Assembly: GCA_013298265.1 (NCBI GenBank)
Contig: JAAFHE010000163.1
Coordinates: 1 to 7,562 of the forward strand
Direction: 5' to 3'
Length of the DNA: 7,562 nt
Source of the DNA: Lysobacterales bacterium
GTDB lineage: Bacteria > Pseudomonadota > Gammaproteobacteria > Xanthomonadales > Rhodanobacteraceae
Position numbers and translations under genes: made by a program. Shown piece after piece: positions 1 to 6,073 of this stretch; position 1 is the stretch's first letter; the number at the start of each line of letters is the position of its first letter. Below the pieces are notes generated by a model. It was not told the DNA's origin. It searched no databases and worked only from the letters and a program-made list of their open reading frames with translations.

Positions 1-45
1 GGTGGGGATGGTGTTAGCTGAAAGCATCGCCCCATTCCCGCAACG

Positions 46-74
46 AAAAAAGGGCCGGGATCCACACCCGGCCC
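46..74 (-). terminator. Intrinsic terminator of the TonB-dependent receptor gene
   Basis: Read on the minus strand, an 8-bp perfect GC stem (GGGCCGGG pairing with CCCGGCCC, 67-74 with 52-59) encloses a 7-nt loop and is followed at once by six T residues (51 to 46). This is the standard Rho-independent layout. It begins about 84 bp after the receptor stop codon, so it ends the minus-strand transcript that carries the receptor and perhaps the upstream glucokinase. On the plus strand no T tract follows the stem, so it should work in one direction only. The rest of 1-157 shows no gene that I can support. Confidence 0.88.
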
Positions 75-157
75 AAGTCACAACGTTTGCGCGAAAACTG
101 GCACCGACGGTGCCGTGCGCAGGACGCGAGACACGCTCACGTCCTGCACCGCGGCGG

Positions 158-2950
158 TCAGAACTTGAAGCGTGCCGTGAGGTAGTACTGGCGTCCGTTG
201 GAGTAGATCGAGCGCGGCTGGTCCTCGTTGAGCGCGTAGTACTTGAGCTTGGGATTGTTGAGATTCAGACCATCGAGCGACAGCGCGAAATTGTCGCTGA
301 AGGTGTAGGCCAGCGATGCGGAGAGATTGCCGGCGGCCGCCTGCGAGAATGCCGTGGCACGATCCAGACCGCTGTAGAAGCTGGAGCGATGGGTATACGA
401 AACGCGGGCGTTGAAACGCTCGTTCTCGAAATAGCCGCCGATGGTATAGGCGTTCTTCGACGTGCCCACGAGCGGACGGTCGCCAACTTCCTTGCCGTCG
501 GTATAGGTGTAGTTCGCCGTGATGCCGAAGTGTTCGAACAGCGGCTGCTCGTACGCCAGCTCCACACCTTTGACCTTGCCGCGGCTGTTGACCGGCACCG
601 TCAGCACATAGGGCACGTTGACGCCCTGGGGGTTGTTCTGGTCAAAGGTCAGGTAAGTCTCGGTGATTTGGCCGAGGCTGATGTAACTCTTCAGATCCAT
701 GTAGAACACGCCGGCGGACAGCAGTGCGTTCGGCGCGAAGTACCATTCCAGCGAGGCGTCGAAGTTGGTCGAACGCACGGGCTTGAGGTTGGGATTGCTG
801 GCGGTGCCGTCGCCGACGCCGACGCCGCCGGCGGCGGCCGGCGGCCTCAGGGACACCGGCCCAGCCAGCGCGGAGTAGTCAGGCCGCGTCATGGTCTTGG
901 ACGCCGCGAAGCGCGCGATCAGATCGTCAGCCAGCTCGAACTTGAGATTCGCGCTGGGCAGCAAGTCCTTGTAGGTGTTGTCGTACGCCCTCGGCAGATA
1001 CGGGCCGAACGCGGACGTGGTGATCGCACCCGGCACCTGCGCGAACGAGGCGACGTTTCGCACCACGTTTTCCTGGGTGCGCACGTAGCGCAAGCCGATG
1101 TTCGCACTCCAGCGGTCACCGGCCAGGTCGCCCTGGATGTAGGCCGCGTCGTTGCGCTCCGCGAGGGCGTAGCTCGATGTCCAGTCGTTGCGTGTCACCG
1201 GATCACGATTGGTGTAGCGCGCGTTGTAGGCGGCGAGCTGTTCTGGCGTGTAGAACCAGATGTTGCGCGGAAAGACGCCACCGAGATCGCTGCCGAAATC
1301 GCCGGGGTAGTTTGCGAATCCGGTCGGATAGTTGGCCGGGTTGAATGGCGAGGTCGCCGGATTCGGGCAGTTGAACGTCGCCGGATCCCAGTTGAACGCA
1401 GCGCCGTCCGAGCAGCGCGGACCCTGGCCGATCACGCCGTCGGACTTGCGGTCGTGATCGCTGCTGCGGACGCCGAAGCGCAGCAGCGTGAACACGCCGT
1501 CGTTAAACGAATACTCGCCGTCGAGCTGCAGCCACTGCTCATCGTCGCGCACGTTGATGTTCTGGCCGCCGAAGATCCAACCCAGCGTATTACCCGCCGG
1601 GCTCGCAGTATTCTGGCTGCCCAGCCACCAGCTCGCCGCGCGGTCGACACCGTTGATCCGGTACCCGCCGCCTGTGCCGATTCCGGTATTCCACTCGGCG
1701 ACATCCTGGGTCGGCGTCTTGCCGTGACCGCGCGTCGTACCGACCTTCGACGTGAAGATCAGCGCGTCGGTCGCGCGGAACGTAGCGTCGAAATTGAAGA
1801 ACATCGAGTCGGAACTGGAATCCGGCCGCGAGATCTGGTCGTAGACGCCGTAGATCGTGCCGGCGACCGGGCTGAAGTTCGCGCTGACCAGCGTGTTGTT
1901 GCGCACGACGTAGCCGGGGTCGGGCGCCTGCCCCCTACCGACGTTGAGCACGCGAGTCAGCCAGAACATGTAGTTGCGGTTGTAGTTGCTCGCATCCATT
2001 TTCGACGTGAACGCGCTGAAATTCAGGTCTACCCGGTCGCCTGCGCGGATTTCCAGATCGACCAGGCCACCGCGGCGCTCGCGCTCCTGCTCGAACAGCG
2101 CCGAGCCGATGAGGGTGGGATACCACACGTTCGCGAGGTCGGGATTCGACGCGGCAAGAGCGCTGGTGGGGTCGATCCGCTCGTAGCCGAGCAGTTCCTG
2201 TCCGTCGCGGCGCAGATGACGCTTTTCCGAGAAGGCCTGCACCATGAGACCCATCGTGCCGCCGCTGTTCTTCCAGTTCAGCAGGCCGCTGAACTGCGGC
2301 GAATTCTTGTCCGGCAGCGTCGCGTGCACGCCGCCGACCGCGCCCTCGAGCGTCAGCGGCTCGGCGAAATCCAGCGGGCTGCGCGTCTTGATGTTGACGT
2401 AGCCGGCGACGCCGCCTTCGACGTCGGCGGCCTGGGCCGTCTTGTGCACGACGACACTGCCGACGAGCTGGGAAGGCAGCAGCGAATAGCTGACGCTGCG
2501 CCCGACCGAACCGGTCTGGTTGAGTACGAACCAGTCGCCCGAGGAAACGGGATGACCGTTGATCAGCGTCTGGGTCAGGCTCGGATTGGTTCCGCGCATG
2601 CTGACACGGTCGTTTTCGTCGAATCCGCCTTCGTTGGCGCTGGCCGAGCTGATCGTCACGCCGACGACGCGCTGCAGCGAATCGGCGACGTTCTTGTCCG
2701 GCATCTTGCCGATGTCCACCGCGGTTACCACATCCACGTGTGATTCCGCGTCGCGCTTGGTGTCGAGCGACTTCTGCAGGCTCTGCCGGATGCCCTTGAC
2801 GACGACTTCCTCCAGCTCCTGGGTGTCGCGGGGGTCGGCCGCGGTTTCGGTGTTGCTCGCGGCTTCCGGCGCGGTCTCTGCTTGCGCAACGCCGTAGAAG
2901 CTCAGTGCGGTGACGATGCTCAGGGCGAGCAGGTTTCTGCGAATGATCAT
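158..2950 (-). CDS. TonB-dependent outer-membrane receptor, probable carbohydrate transporter (Xanthomonas/Caulobacter type)
   Basis: Encodes a 930-residue TonB-dependent receptor, an outer-membrane beta-barrel that takes up a ligand using energy from TonB-ExbBD. A signal peptide spans residues 1-24 (two Arg near the N-terminus, hydrophobic core, AQA before the cut). A TonB-box-like EEVVVKGIR lies at about 47-55. The plug follows, with DIGKMPDKNVADSLQRVVGV and, further on, SGDWF and LLPSQLVGSVVVHK. This wording is typical of the large Xanthomonas/Caulobacter receptor family (TIGR01782 type, which I recognise from memory). The rest is barrel, ending in the expected C-terminal Phe (ARFKF). The start at 2950 is chosen because the signal peptide begins there and AAGGGGA lies 8 nt upstream; the frame opens 39 codons earlier, but that extension would bury the signal peptide. 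The mature protein has only two cysteines, C513 and C528. Neighbouring kinase, permease and LacI genes suggest a glucose-type sugar or oligosaccharide as ligand. The ligand is inferred, and a siderophore is less likely. Confidence 0.93.
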   Translation of the reverse strand: MIIRRNLLALSIVTALSFYGVAQAETAPEAASNTETAADPRDTQELEEVVVKGIRQSLQKSLDTKRDAESHVDVVTAVDIGKMPDKNVADSLQRVVGVTISSASANEGGFDENDRVSMRGTNPSLTQTLINGHPVSSGDWFVLNQTGSVGRSVSYSLLPSQLVGSVVVHKTAQAADVEGGVAGYVNIKTRSPLDFAEPLTLEGAVGGVHATLPDKNSPQFSGLLNWKNSGGTMGLMVQAFSEKRHLRRDGQELLGYERIDPTSALAASNPDLANVWYPTLIGSALFEQERERRGGLVDLEIRAGDRVDLNFSAFTSKMDASNYNRNYMFWLTRVLNVGRGQAPDPGYVVRNNTLVSANFSPVAGTIYGVYDQISRPDSSSDSMFFNFDATFRATDALIFTSKVGTTRGHGKTPTQDVAEWNTGIGTGGGYRINGVDRAASWWLGSQNTASPAGNTLGWIFGGQNINVRDDEQWLQLDGEYSFNDGVFTLLRFGVRSSDHDRKSDGVIGQGPRCSDGAAFNWDPATFNCPNPATSPFNPANYPTGFANYPGDFGSDLGGVFPRNIWFYTPEQLAAYNARYTNRDPVTRNDWTSSYALAERNDAAYIQGDLAGDRWSANIGLRYVRTQENVVRNVASFAQVPGAITTSAFGPYLPRAYDNTYKDLLPSANLKFELADDLIARFAASKTMTRPDYSALAGPVSLRPPAAAGGVGVGDGTASNPNLKPVRSTNFDASLEWYFAPNALLSAGVFYMDLKSYISLGQITETYLTFDQNNPQGVNVPYVLTVPVNSRGKVKGVELAYEQPLFEHFGITANYTYTDGKEVGDRPLVGTSKNAYTIGGYFENERFNARVSYTHRSSFYSGLDRATAFSQAAAGNLSASLAYTFSDNFALSLDGLNLNNPKLKYYALNEDQPRSIYSNGRQYYLTARFKF

Positions 2951-3121
2951 GAGGTGTTCCCCTTCCCTACCGTTTTGTTGTTTGCCGCCGGGTGCCGGCT
3001 GCGCGCGCAACCTCGCCTTACGGGCCTGCGTGAGTACGTTCTTGCCTACGCGTCCTGTCCCACACACCGTCTTCCATAGGTCTACGCCCCGCGCGGAGCG
3101 AAATTTCGTTGCGCTGCCTCG
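2951..3121 (-). other. Glucokinase-receptor intergenic region (171 bp)
   Basis: This gap separates the glucokinase stop from the receptor start, both on the minus strand. The receptor Shine-Dalgarno sequence lies at its downstream end. I see no intrinsic terminator with a T tract and no convincing sigma-70 promoter, so cotranscription of glucokinase and receptor is possible but not proven. An imperfect 22-bp dyad around the core CGAAATTTCG (3099-3108) lies a few bases after the glucokinase stop; it could be a protein-binding site. The region also contains TGAGTACGTTCTTG (3031-3044), which matches the divergent-region operator at only 9 of 14 positions. Confidence 0.5.
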
Positions 3122-4153
3122 CTATCCGTCGCCACCGCGCGCATCGAGCATCCAGCAGGCCGCGCCGATCACGCCGAGCTGGCCGTGGTCGATGAGGCTG
3201 ACCGGAATGCGTTCCAGCACCGGGCGCATGACACCCTTGGCCAGGAACCGCGCACTGAAATTCGAATGCAGCAGGAACTGGCGGATGTGCGGCAGGATGC
3301 CGCCGGCCAGATGCACGCCGCCGCGCGCGCCGCAACTCAGGGCGAGATCGCCGACCACGCCGCCGAGCCAGGCGCAGAACAGATTCAGGGTTTCCGTCGC
3401 GAGCGCATCGTGTGCGCTCAGCGCCGCTTCGGTGATTGACGCCGGCGTGCGCAGATGCGGCTGCGCACCGCGGATCGTGCACAGCGCGTTGTAGATCTGC
3501 ACCAGGCCCGGCCCCGACAGCGCACTTTCGTTGCTGACATGGGTGGACTGGCGCATCAGCACGCGCAGGATCTCGATCTCGAGCTCGTTGCCCGGCGCGA
3601 GTGCGGCTTGCCCGGCTTCCGTCGCGAGCACGAGGGGGCGATGCCTGCCCGATATGCGCACGGCGGCGCCGAGCCCCGTGCCGGGACCGACGATCAAGGT
3701 GGGTCCGTTCGCCGCGGCTTCGGCGTCGCCTGGCAGCAGCACGTATTCGCTCGCACGCAGATAGTGCGTGGCGCAGGCGACGGCTTCGAAATCATTGACG
3801 AGCGCGACGTCGTCGACGTCGATTTCGCTGCGGATCTCCGCGAGCGACACGGCCCAGGGCAGGTTCGCGTTGACCAGCGTGTCGCCGACCGCAACACCGG
3901 CGCAGGCGATGGAGACGCGCTGCACCGGCAGGCCGCCGATCGACTGCAGGAAATGCTTGAGCAGTACGCCGAGATTCGGGAAGTCGGCGCAGACGTATTT
4001 GTCGTAGCGCTCGACCGCGACAGCAGCGGAGCCGGCATTCACCTGGCGCACCAGCCCGACCCGCGCATGCGTGCCGCCGACATCGGCGGCGACGAACGGC
4101 ACGGCCTGCGTGCTGCCGACTTCCGCGAATCGCTGACTGGCTGCTGCTGCCAC
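3122..4153 (-). CDS. glk: Glucokinase (Glk family, ATP-dependent)
   Basis: Encodes a 343-residue glucokinase of the bacterial Glk family (PF02685 type, not ROK), a cytoplasmic enzyme making glucose 6-phosphate from glucose and ATP. The phosphate-1 loop is DVGGTHAR at 24-31. The catalytic block LVNDF (118-122) supplies N120 and the base D121, matching N99 and D100 of E. coli Glk. GPGTGLGAA (156-164) is the second nucleotide loop. HVSNESALSGPG (205-216) carries E209, the counterpart of E187. E179 matches E157, but the E. coli glucose-contact histidine H160 aligns with Q182 (EAGQ instead of EGGH). A third glycine-rich segment, HLAGGI, lies at 281-286. The N-terminus is about 15 residues longer than in E. 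coli. The start is GTG, supported by AAGGGAG 7 nt upstream. Divergent from the permease and upstream of the receptor on the same strand, it fits a sugar-uptake cassette. Numbering against E. coli is an alignment by eye. Confidence 0.92.
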   Translation of the reverse strand: MAAAASQRFAEVGSTQAVPFVAADVGGTHARVGLVRQVNAGSAAVAVERYDKYVCADFPNLGVLLKHFLQSIGGLPVQRVSIACAGVAVGDTLVNANLPWAVSLAEIRSEIDVDDVALVNDFEAVACATHYLRASEYVLLPGDAEAAANGPTLIVGPGTGLGAAVRISGRHRPLVLATEAGQAALAPGNELEIEILRVLMRQSTHVSNESALSGPGLVQIYNALCTIRGAQPHLRTPASITEAALSAHDALATETLNLFCAWLGGVVGDLALSCGARGGVHLAGGILPHIRQFLLHSNFSARFLAKGVMRPVLERIPVSLIDHGQLGVIGAACWMLDARGGDG

Positions 4154-4209
4154 GCGTGTGCTCCCTTCGATTGCCCCGGCGCCGCGCCTGGCAGGCCCGA
4201 CGGGGGCCG

Positions 4210-4239
4210 AGTCTGAAACTTGCGTGACAACGTTGTCAA
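4210..4239 (-). promoter_or_regulatory. Candidate sigma-70 promoter of glucokinase
   Basis: On the minus strand a perfect -35 box TTGACA (4239 to 4234) is followed, after 17-18 bp, by a weak -10 candidate, TCAGAC or CAGACT (within 4216 to 4210). The -35 lies inside the palindrome at 4225-4238, so a repressor bound there would block RNA polymerase. A start near 4203 would give a leader of about 50 nt. The -35 match is seen directly; promoter function is inferred, and the poor -10 is the weak point. Confidence 0.5.
4225..4238. promoter_or_regulatory. LacI-type operator, perfect 14-bp palindrome TGACAACGTTGTCA
   Basis: TGACAACGTTGTCA is a perfect 14-bp inverted repeat with a central CG, the expected shape of a LacI/GalR-family operator, in which the hinge-helix leucine wedges into the central CpG step. 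It lies 72 bp upstream of the glucokinase start and overlaps the candidate -35 box. The LacI-family gene at 6074-7120 is the obvious candidate binder and has the hinge leucine L56. The palindrome is seen directly; the regulator assignment is inferred from proximity. Confidence 0.72.
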
Positions 4240-4288
4240 TAGGTTTTCGGCGAAGACTTGTCCGGACTGCAATCGGTCGCTCGCGGAC

Positions 4289-4306
4289 TCGTGACGGCGG
4301 TCACGA
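4289..4306. promoter_or_regulatory. CRP/Clp-like binding site
   Basis: TCGTGAC-GGCG-GTCACGA is a perfect 7-4-7 inverted repeat. Written in CRP terms it is cGTGA-N6-TCACg, matching the TGTGA-N6-TCACA consensus except at the outermost base of each half. Its centre (4297.5) is about 93 bp upstream of the inferred glucokinase start site, a spacing usable by CRP-family activators, and it lies between the two operator copies. Xanthomonads use the CRP homologue Clp, so Clp or Vfr is the likely binder. The dyad is seen directly; the binder is inferred. Confidence 0.55.
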
Positions 4307-4432
4307 ACTGGCCTGCATGCATCGACACAATCGCATGATTAAATTGATGTTTTAGGCATTTTTGATTGACCATGCATGGCATCTGCCCAGAGCGGATCCG
4401 ACGCTGCGCCGCAACATTCCGGACAGGTGCAA

Positions 4433-4460
4433 TTGCGCGTCATCCCGGGCAAGATATGAC
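4433..4460 (+). promoter_or_regulatory. Candidate sigma-70 promoter of the sugar permease
   Basis: TTGCGC (4433-4438) and TATGAC (4455-4460) are separated by 16 bp and match the -35 and -10 hexamers at 4 of 6 positions each. The -10 candidate runs into the second operator copy, which starts at 4457. A start near 4467 would leave an untranslated leader of roughly 108 nt before the permease ATG. This is a modest match and the assignment is inferred. Confidence 0.35.
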
Positions 4461-4470
4461 AACGTTACTA
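4457..4470. promoter_or_regulatory. Second, degenerate copy of the LacI-type operator
   Basis: TGACAACGTTACTA repeats the first ten bases of the perfect operator at 4225-4238 exactly and differs at three of the last four (ACTA against GTCA). One intact half-site and the central AACGTT core are therefore kept. It lies 104 bp upstream of the permease start and overlaps the candidate -10, so it would suit repression of the permease. The two copies are 232 bp apart centre to centre, about 22 helical turns, compatible with looping by a tetrameric or paired regulator. Looping is speculation. Confidence 0.55.
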
Positions 4471-4574
4471 GTACCGCGACCGTCACGGCATGACGGCTCG
4501 CGGACACCGCCCACGCGATCCGGCCACCTTCGACGGCCACCGCGTCCGCAGTCCTTCCGACGGGGAATACAGGC

Positions 4575-5888
4575 ATGTCCAGCGCGACCACCGCGGCGAA
4601 TCCCGCCAGCTACCGCAGCTCCATCGTCATCATCGGTGTACTTTTCTTTATTTTTGGATTCGTGACCTGGATCAACGGACCGCTGATCGGCTTCGTCAAG
4701 CTCGCCTTCGATCTGGACACGGACGCGAAGGCCTTCCTGGTGACCTTCGCCTTCTACATGGCCTACTTCTTCCTCGCCCTGCCCTCGTCGATGATTCTCG
4801 AGCGCACCGGCATGAAGAAGGGCATGGCGCTGGGCCTCGGCGTGATGGCCGTCGGCACGGTGATATTTGGCACTTTTGCAACAATGAGAAATTATCCAGC
4901 CTGCCTCGGCGGCCTGTTCGTTATCGGCTCGGGCCTGTCGCTGCTGCAGACCGCGTCGAATCCCTACATCAGCATCCTCGGTCCGATCGAGAGCGCTGCC
5001 GCGCGCATCAGCATCATGGGCATCTGCAACAAGGTGGCCGGGATCCTCAGCCCCATCGTGATGGGCATGCTGGTGATGAAGGACGTGGGCCTGCTTGAGG
5101 CCAAGGTGGCCGCGGCGGCGACGCCGGAAATCAAGCATGAACTGCTGAACCAGTTCGCCGCGCAGATCTACTGGCCGTACATGGTCATGGCGCTGATCCT
5201 CGCCGTGCTGGCGGTCTGGATCCTGCGTTCGCCGCTGCCGGAACTGAAAGCGTCCGAAGCCAATGCCGCCGACGCGGACGGCGTGCAGGGCCGCCGCCGC
5301 AGCGTGCTGCAGTTCCCGCATCTGCTGCTCGGCGTGTTGTGCATTTTTCTGTATGTCGGCGTCGAAGTGCTGGCCGCAGACGCGATCGGCACCTACGGCA
5401 AGAGCTTCGGCATTCCCAGCGAGGAGACGACCTACTTCACCGCGTTCACGCTGGCCGCGATGCTGCTCGGCTACGTCATCGGCCTGTTCACGATTCCGAA
5501 ATACCTGTCGCAGCAACGCGGCCTGGCCATCTCCGCCGTGCTCGGCATTGTCTTCAGCCTCGCCGCCTACCTGACCAAGGGCTACGTCTCGGTCGGTTTC
5601 GTCGCGGCACTGGGACTGGCCAATGCGCTGATGTGGCCGGCGATCTTCCCGCTCGCGATCGCCGGGCTCGGCCGCTTCACCGAGAAAGGCTCGGCGCTGC
5701 TCATAATGGGCATCGCCGGCGGCGCGATCCTGCCGCGCATCTTCGCCGTGTACAAGGACGTCTACGACTTCCAGCTCGTGTTCCTCGCGGTCGCGGCGCC
5801 GTGCTATTTGTACATTCTTTTCTATTCGCTCAAGGGCCATGCCATCGGCCGCAGCAACGCGCGCAGCAGCACGGCGGCGCTGGCCTGA
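4575..5888 (+). CDS. FHS-family (FucP/GluP-like) MFS sugar permease, probable glucose/galactose type
   Basis: Encodes a 437-residue inner-membrane transporter of the major facilitator superfamily, fucose-galactose-glucose-H+ symporter branch. About 12 membrane segments are visible: roughly 16-36, 54-73, 83-103, 110-131, 146-167, 200-217, 249-270, 288-307, 316-334, 339-362, 374-392 and 401-418, with the basic central loop at 218-247. Family marks include FIFGFVTWINGPL (25-37), RTGMKKG (77-83) and LLQTASNPY (123-131). Aligned by eye with E. coli FucP, its two proton-coupling acids, D46 and E135, fall on G35 and Q125; this fits the glucose/galactose/GlcNAc-type subgroup better than fucose permeases and leaves the coupling ion open. 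The ATG is preceded by GGGGA 8 nt upstream. Residues 21-28 and 97-108 are coded by strikingly A/T-ending codons in an otherwise GC-rich gene. Divergent from glucokinase, it likely feeds that enzyme with unmodified sugar. The exact substrate is not decided. Confidence 0.92.
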   Translation: MSSATTAANPASYRSSIVIIGVLFFIFGFVTWINGPLIGFVKLAFDLDTDAKAFLVTFAFYMAYFFLALPSSMILERTGMKKGMALGLGVMAVGTVIFGTFATMRNYPACLGGLFVIGSGLSLLQTASNPYISILGPIESAAARISIMGICNKVAGILSPIVMGMLVMKDVGLLEAKVAAAATPEIKHELLNQFAAQIYWPYMVMALILAVLAVWILRSPLPELKASEANAADADGVQGRRRSVLQFPHLLLGVLCIFLYVGVEVLAADAIGTYGKSFGIPSEETTYFTAFTLAAMLLGYVIGLFTIPKYLSQQRGLAISAVLGIVFSLAAYLTKGYVSVGFVAALGLANALMWPAIFPLAIAGLGRFTEKGSALLIMGIAGGAILPRIFAVYKDVYDFQLVFLAVAAPCYLYILFYSLKGHAIGRSNARSSTAALA

Positions 5889-5891
5889 GTC

Positions 5892-5917
5892 CGTGCGGCC
5901 GCAAAGGCCGCTCCACG
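5892..5917 (-). repeat. REP-like palindrome downstream of the permease
   Basis: On the minus strand this reads GTGG followed by AGCGGCCTTTGCGGCCGC, a hairpin with 6-bp stem GCGGCC/GGCCGC (5895-5900 with 5906-5911) and a short loop. A GTRG head joined to a GC-rich hairpin is the form of bacterial REP elements, and very similar phrases are common between genes in Stenotrophomonas, Lysobacter and Pseudomonas (from memory). It starts within 10 bp of the permease stop codon. It lacks a T tract, so it is not a classical terminator, but it could protect the transcript end. Only one copy is visible in this window, so repeat status is inferred. Confidence 0.45.
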
Positions 5918-5920
5918 CGG

Positions 5921-5937
5921 CGCCGGCACCACCGGCG
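5921..5937. repeat. Second GC-rich hairpin in the permease-LacI spacer
   Basis: CGCCGG (5921-5926) and CCGGCG (5932-5937) form a 6-bp perfect stem with a 5-nt loop, only 9 bp after the REP-like hairpin. No T tract follows. Together the pair could mark a transcript end or a processing site between permease and regulator genes, or be a tandem REP remnant. In DNA of this GC content short GC hairpins arise by chance, so confidence is limited. Confidence 0.3.
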
Positions 5938-5946
5938 TCGCCCGGT

Positions 5947-5976
5947 TTGGCCAACGATCCATTCGGCATGTATGTC
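5947..5976 (+). promoter_or_regulatory. Weak candidate promoter for the LacI-family gene
   Basis: TTGGCC (5947-5952) and TATGTC (5971-5976) are 18 bp apart, with 3-4 matches each to the sigma-70 hexamers. They lie after the two hairpins and about 98 bp before the regulator start. A 10-bp palindrome, GCGCTAGCGC (5980-5989), would fall just at the start of transcription and could be an autoregulatory site, but it does not resemble the TGACAACGTTGTCA operator. Readthrough from the permease is an equally good explanation for expression. Confidence 0.25.
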
Positions 5977-6073
5977 TAGGCGCTAGCGCGGTTTCCGGCC
6001 ACAATCGGGGCCGGTCCGCGCAGCTGCGCCAGGCCCGGAACCAGACCACTGCCGTACCCTGCAAGGCCCACCG

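Noticed and set aside
78..91. TCACAACGTTTGCG as an operator copy
   Set aside because: It shares the ACAACGTT core but not the outer half-sites, and it lies downstream of the receptor stop, next to the terminator.
2..2743. Open frame of over 900 codons on the plus strand
   Set aside because: It lies antisense to the receptor gene, has no start signal, and its Arg/Val/Ala-rich translation shows no known domain. It is a by-product of strong G/C third-position bias in the receptor.
3031..3044. TGAGTACGTTCTTG as a third operator upstream of the receptor
   Set aside because: Only 9 of 14 positions match the perfect operator and the internal symmetry is poor. It remains possible but is not strong enough to list as a site.
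2951..3067. Longer start for the receptor, adding 39 residues
   Set aside because: The extension is basic, lacks a plausible ribosome site and would push the signal peptide inward. ATG at 2950 has AAGGGGA at 8 nt and starts a textbook signal peptide.
3122..4153. ROK-family sugar kinase
   Set aside because: The ROK zinc-binding cysteine motif is absent, and the LVNDF, GPGTGLGAA and SNESALSGPG blocks are those of the Glk family.
4440..5969. 509-codon minus-strand open frame over the permease
   Set aside because: Antisense to a clear 12-helix transporter; its His/Arg/Glu-rich translation has no domain and it runs into the regulatory region. Composition shadow.
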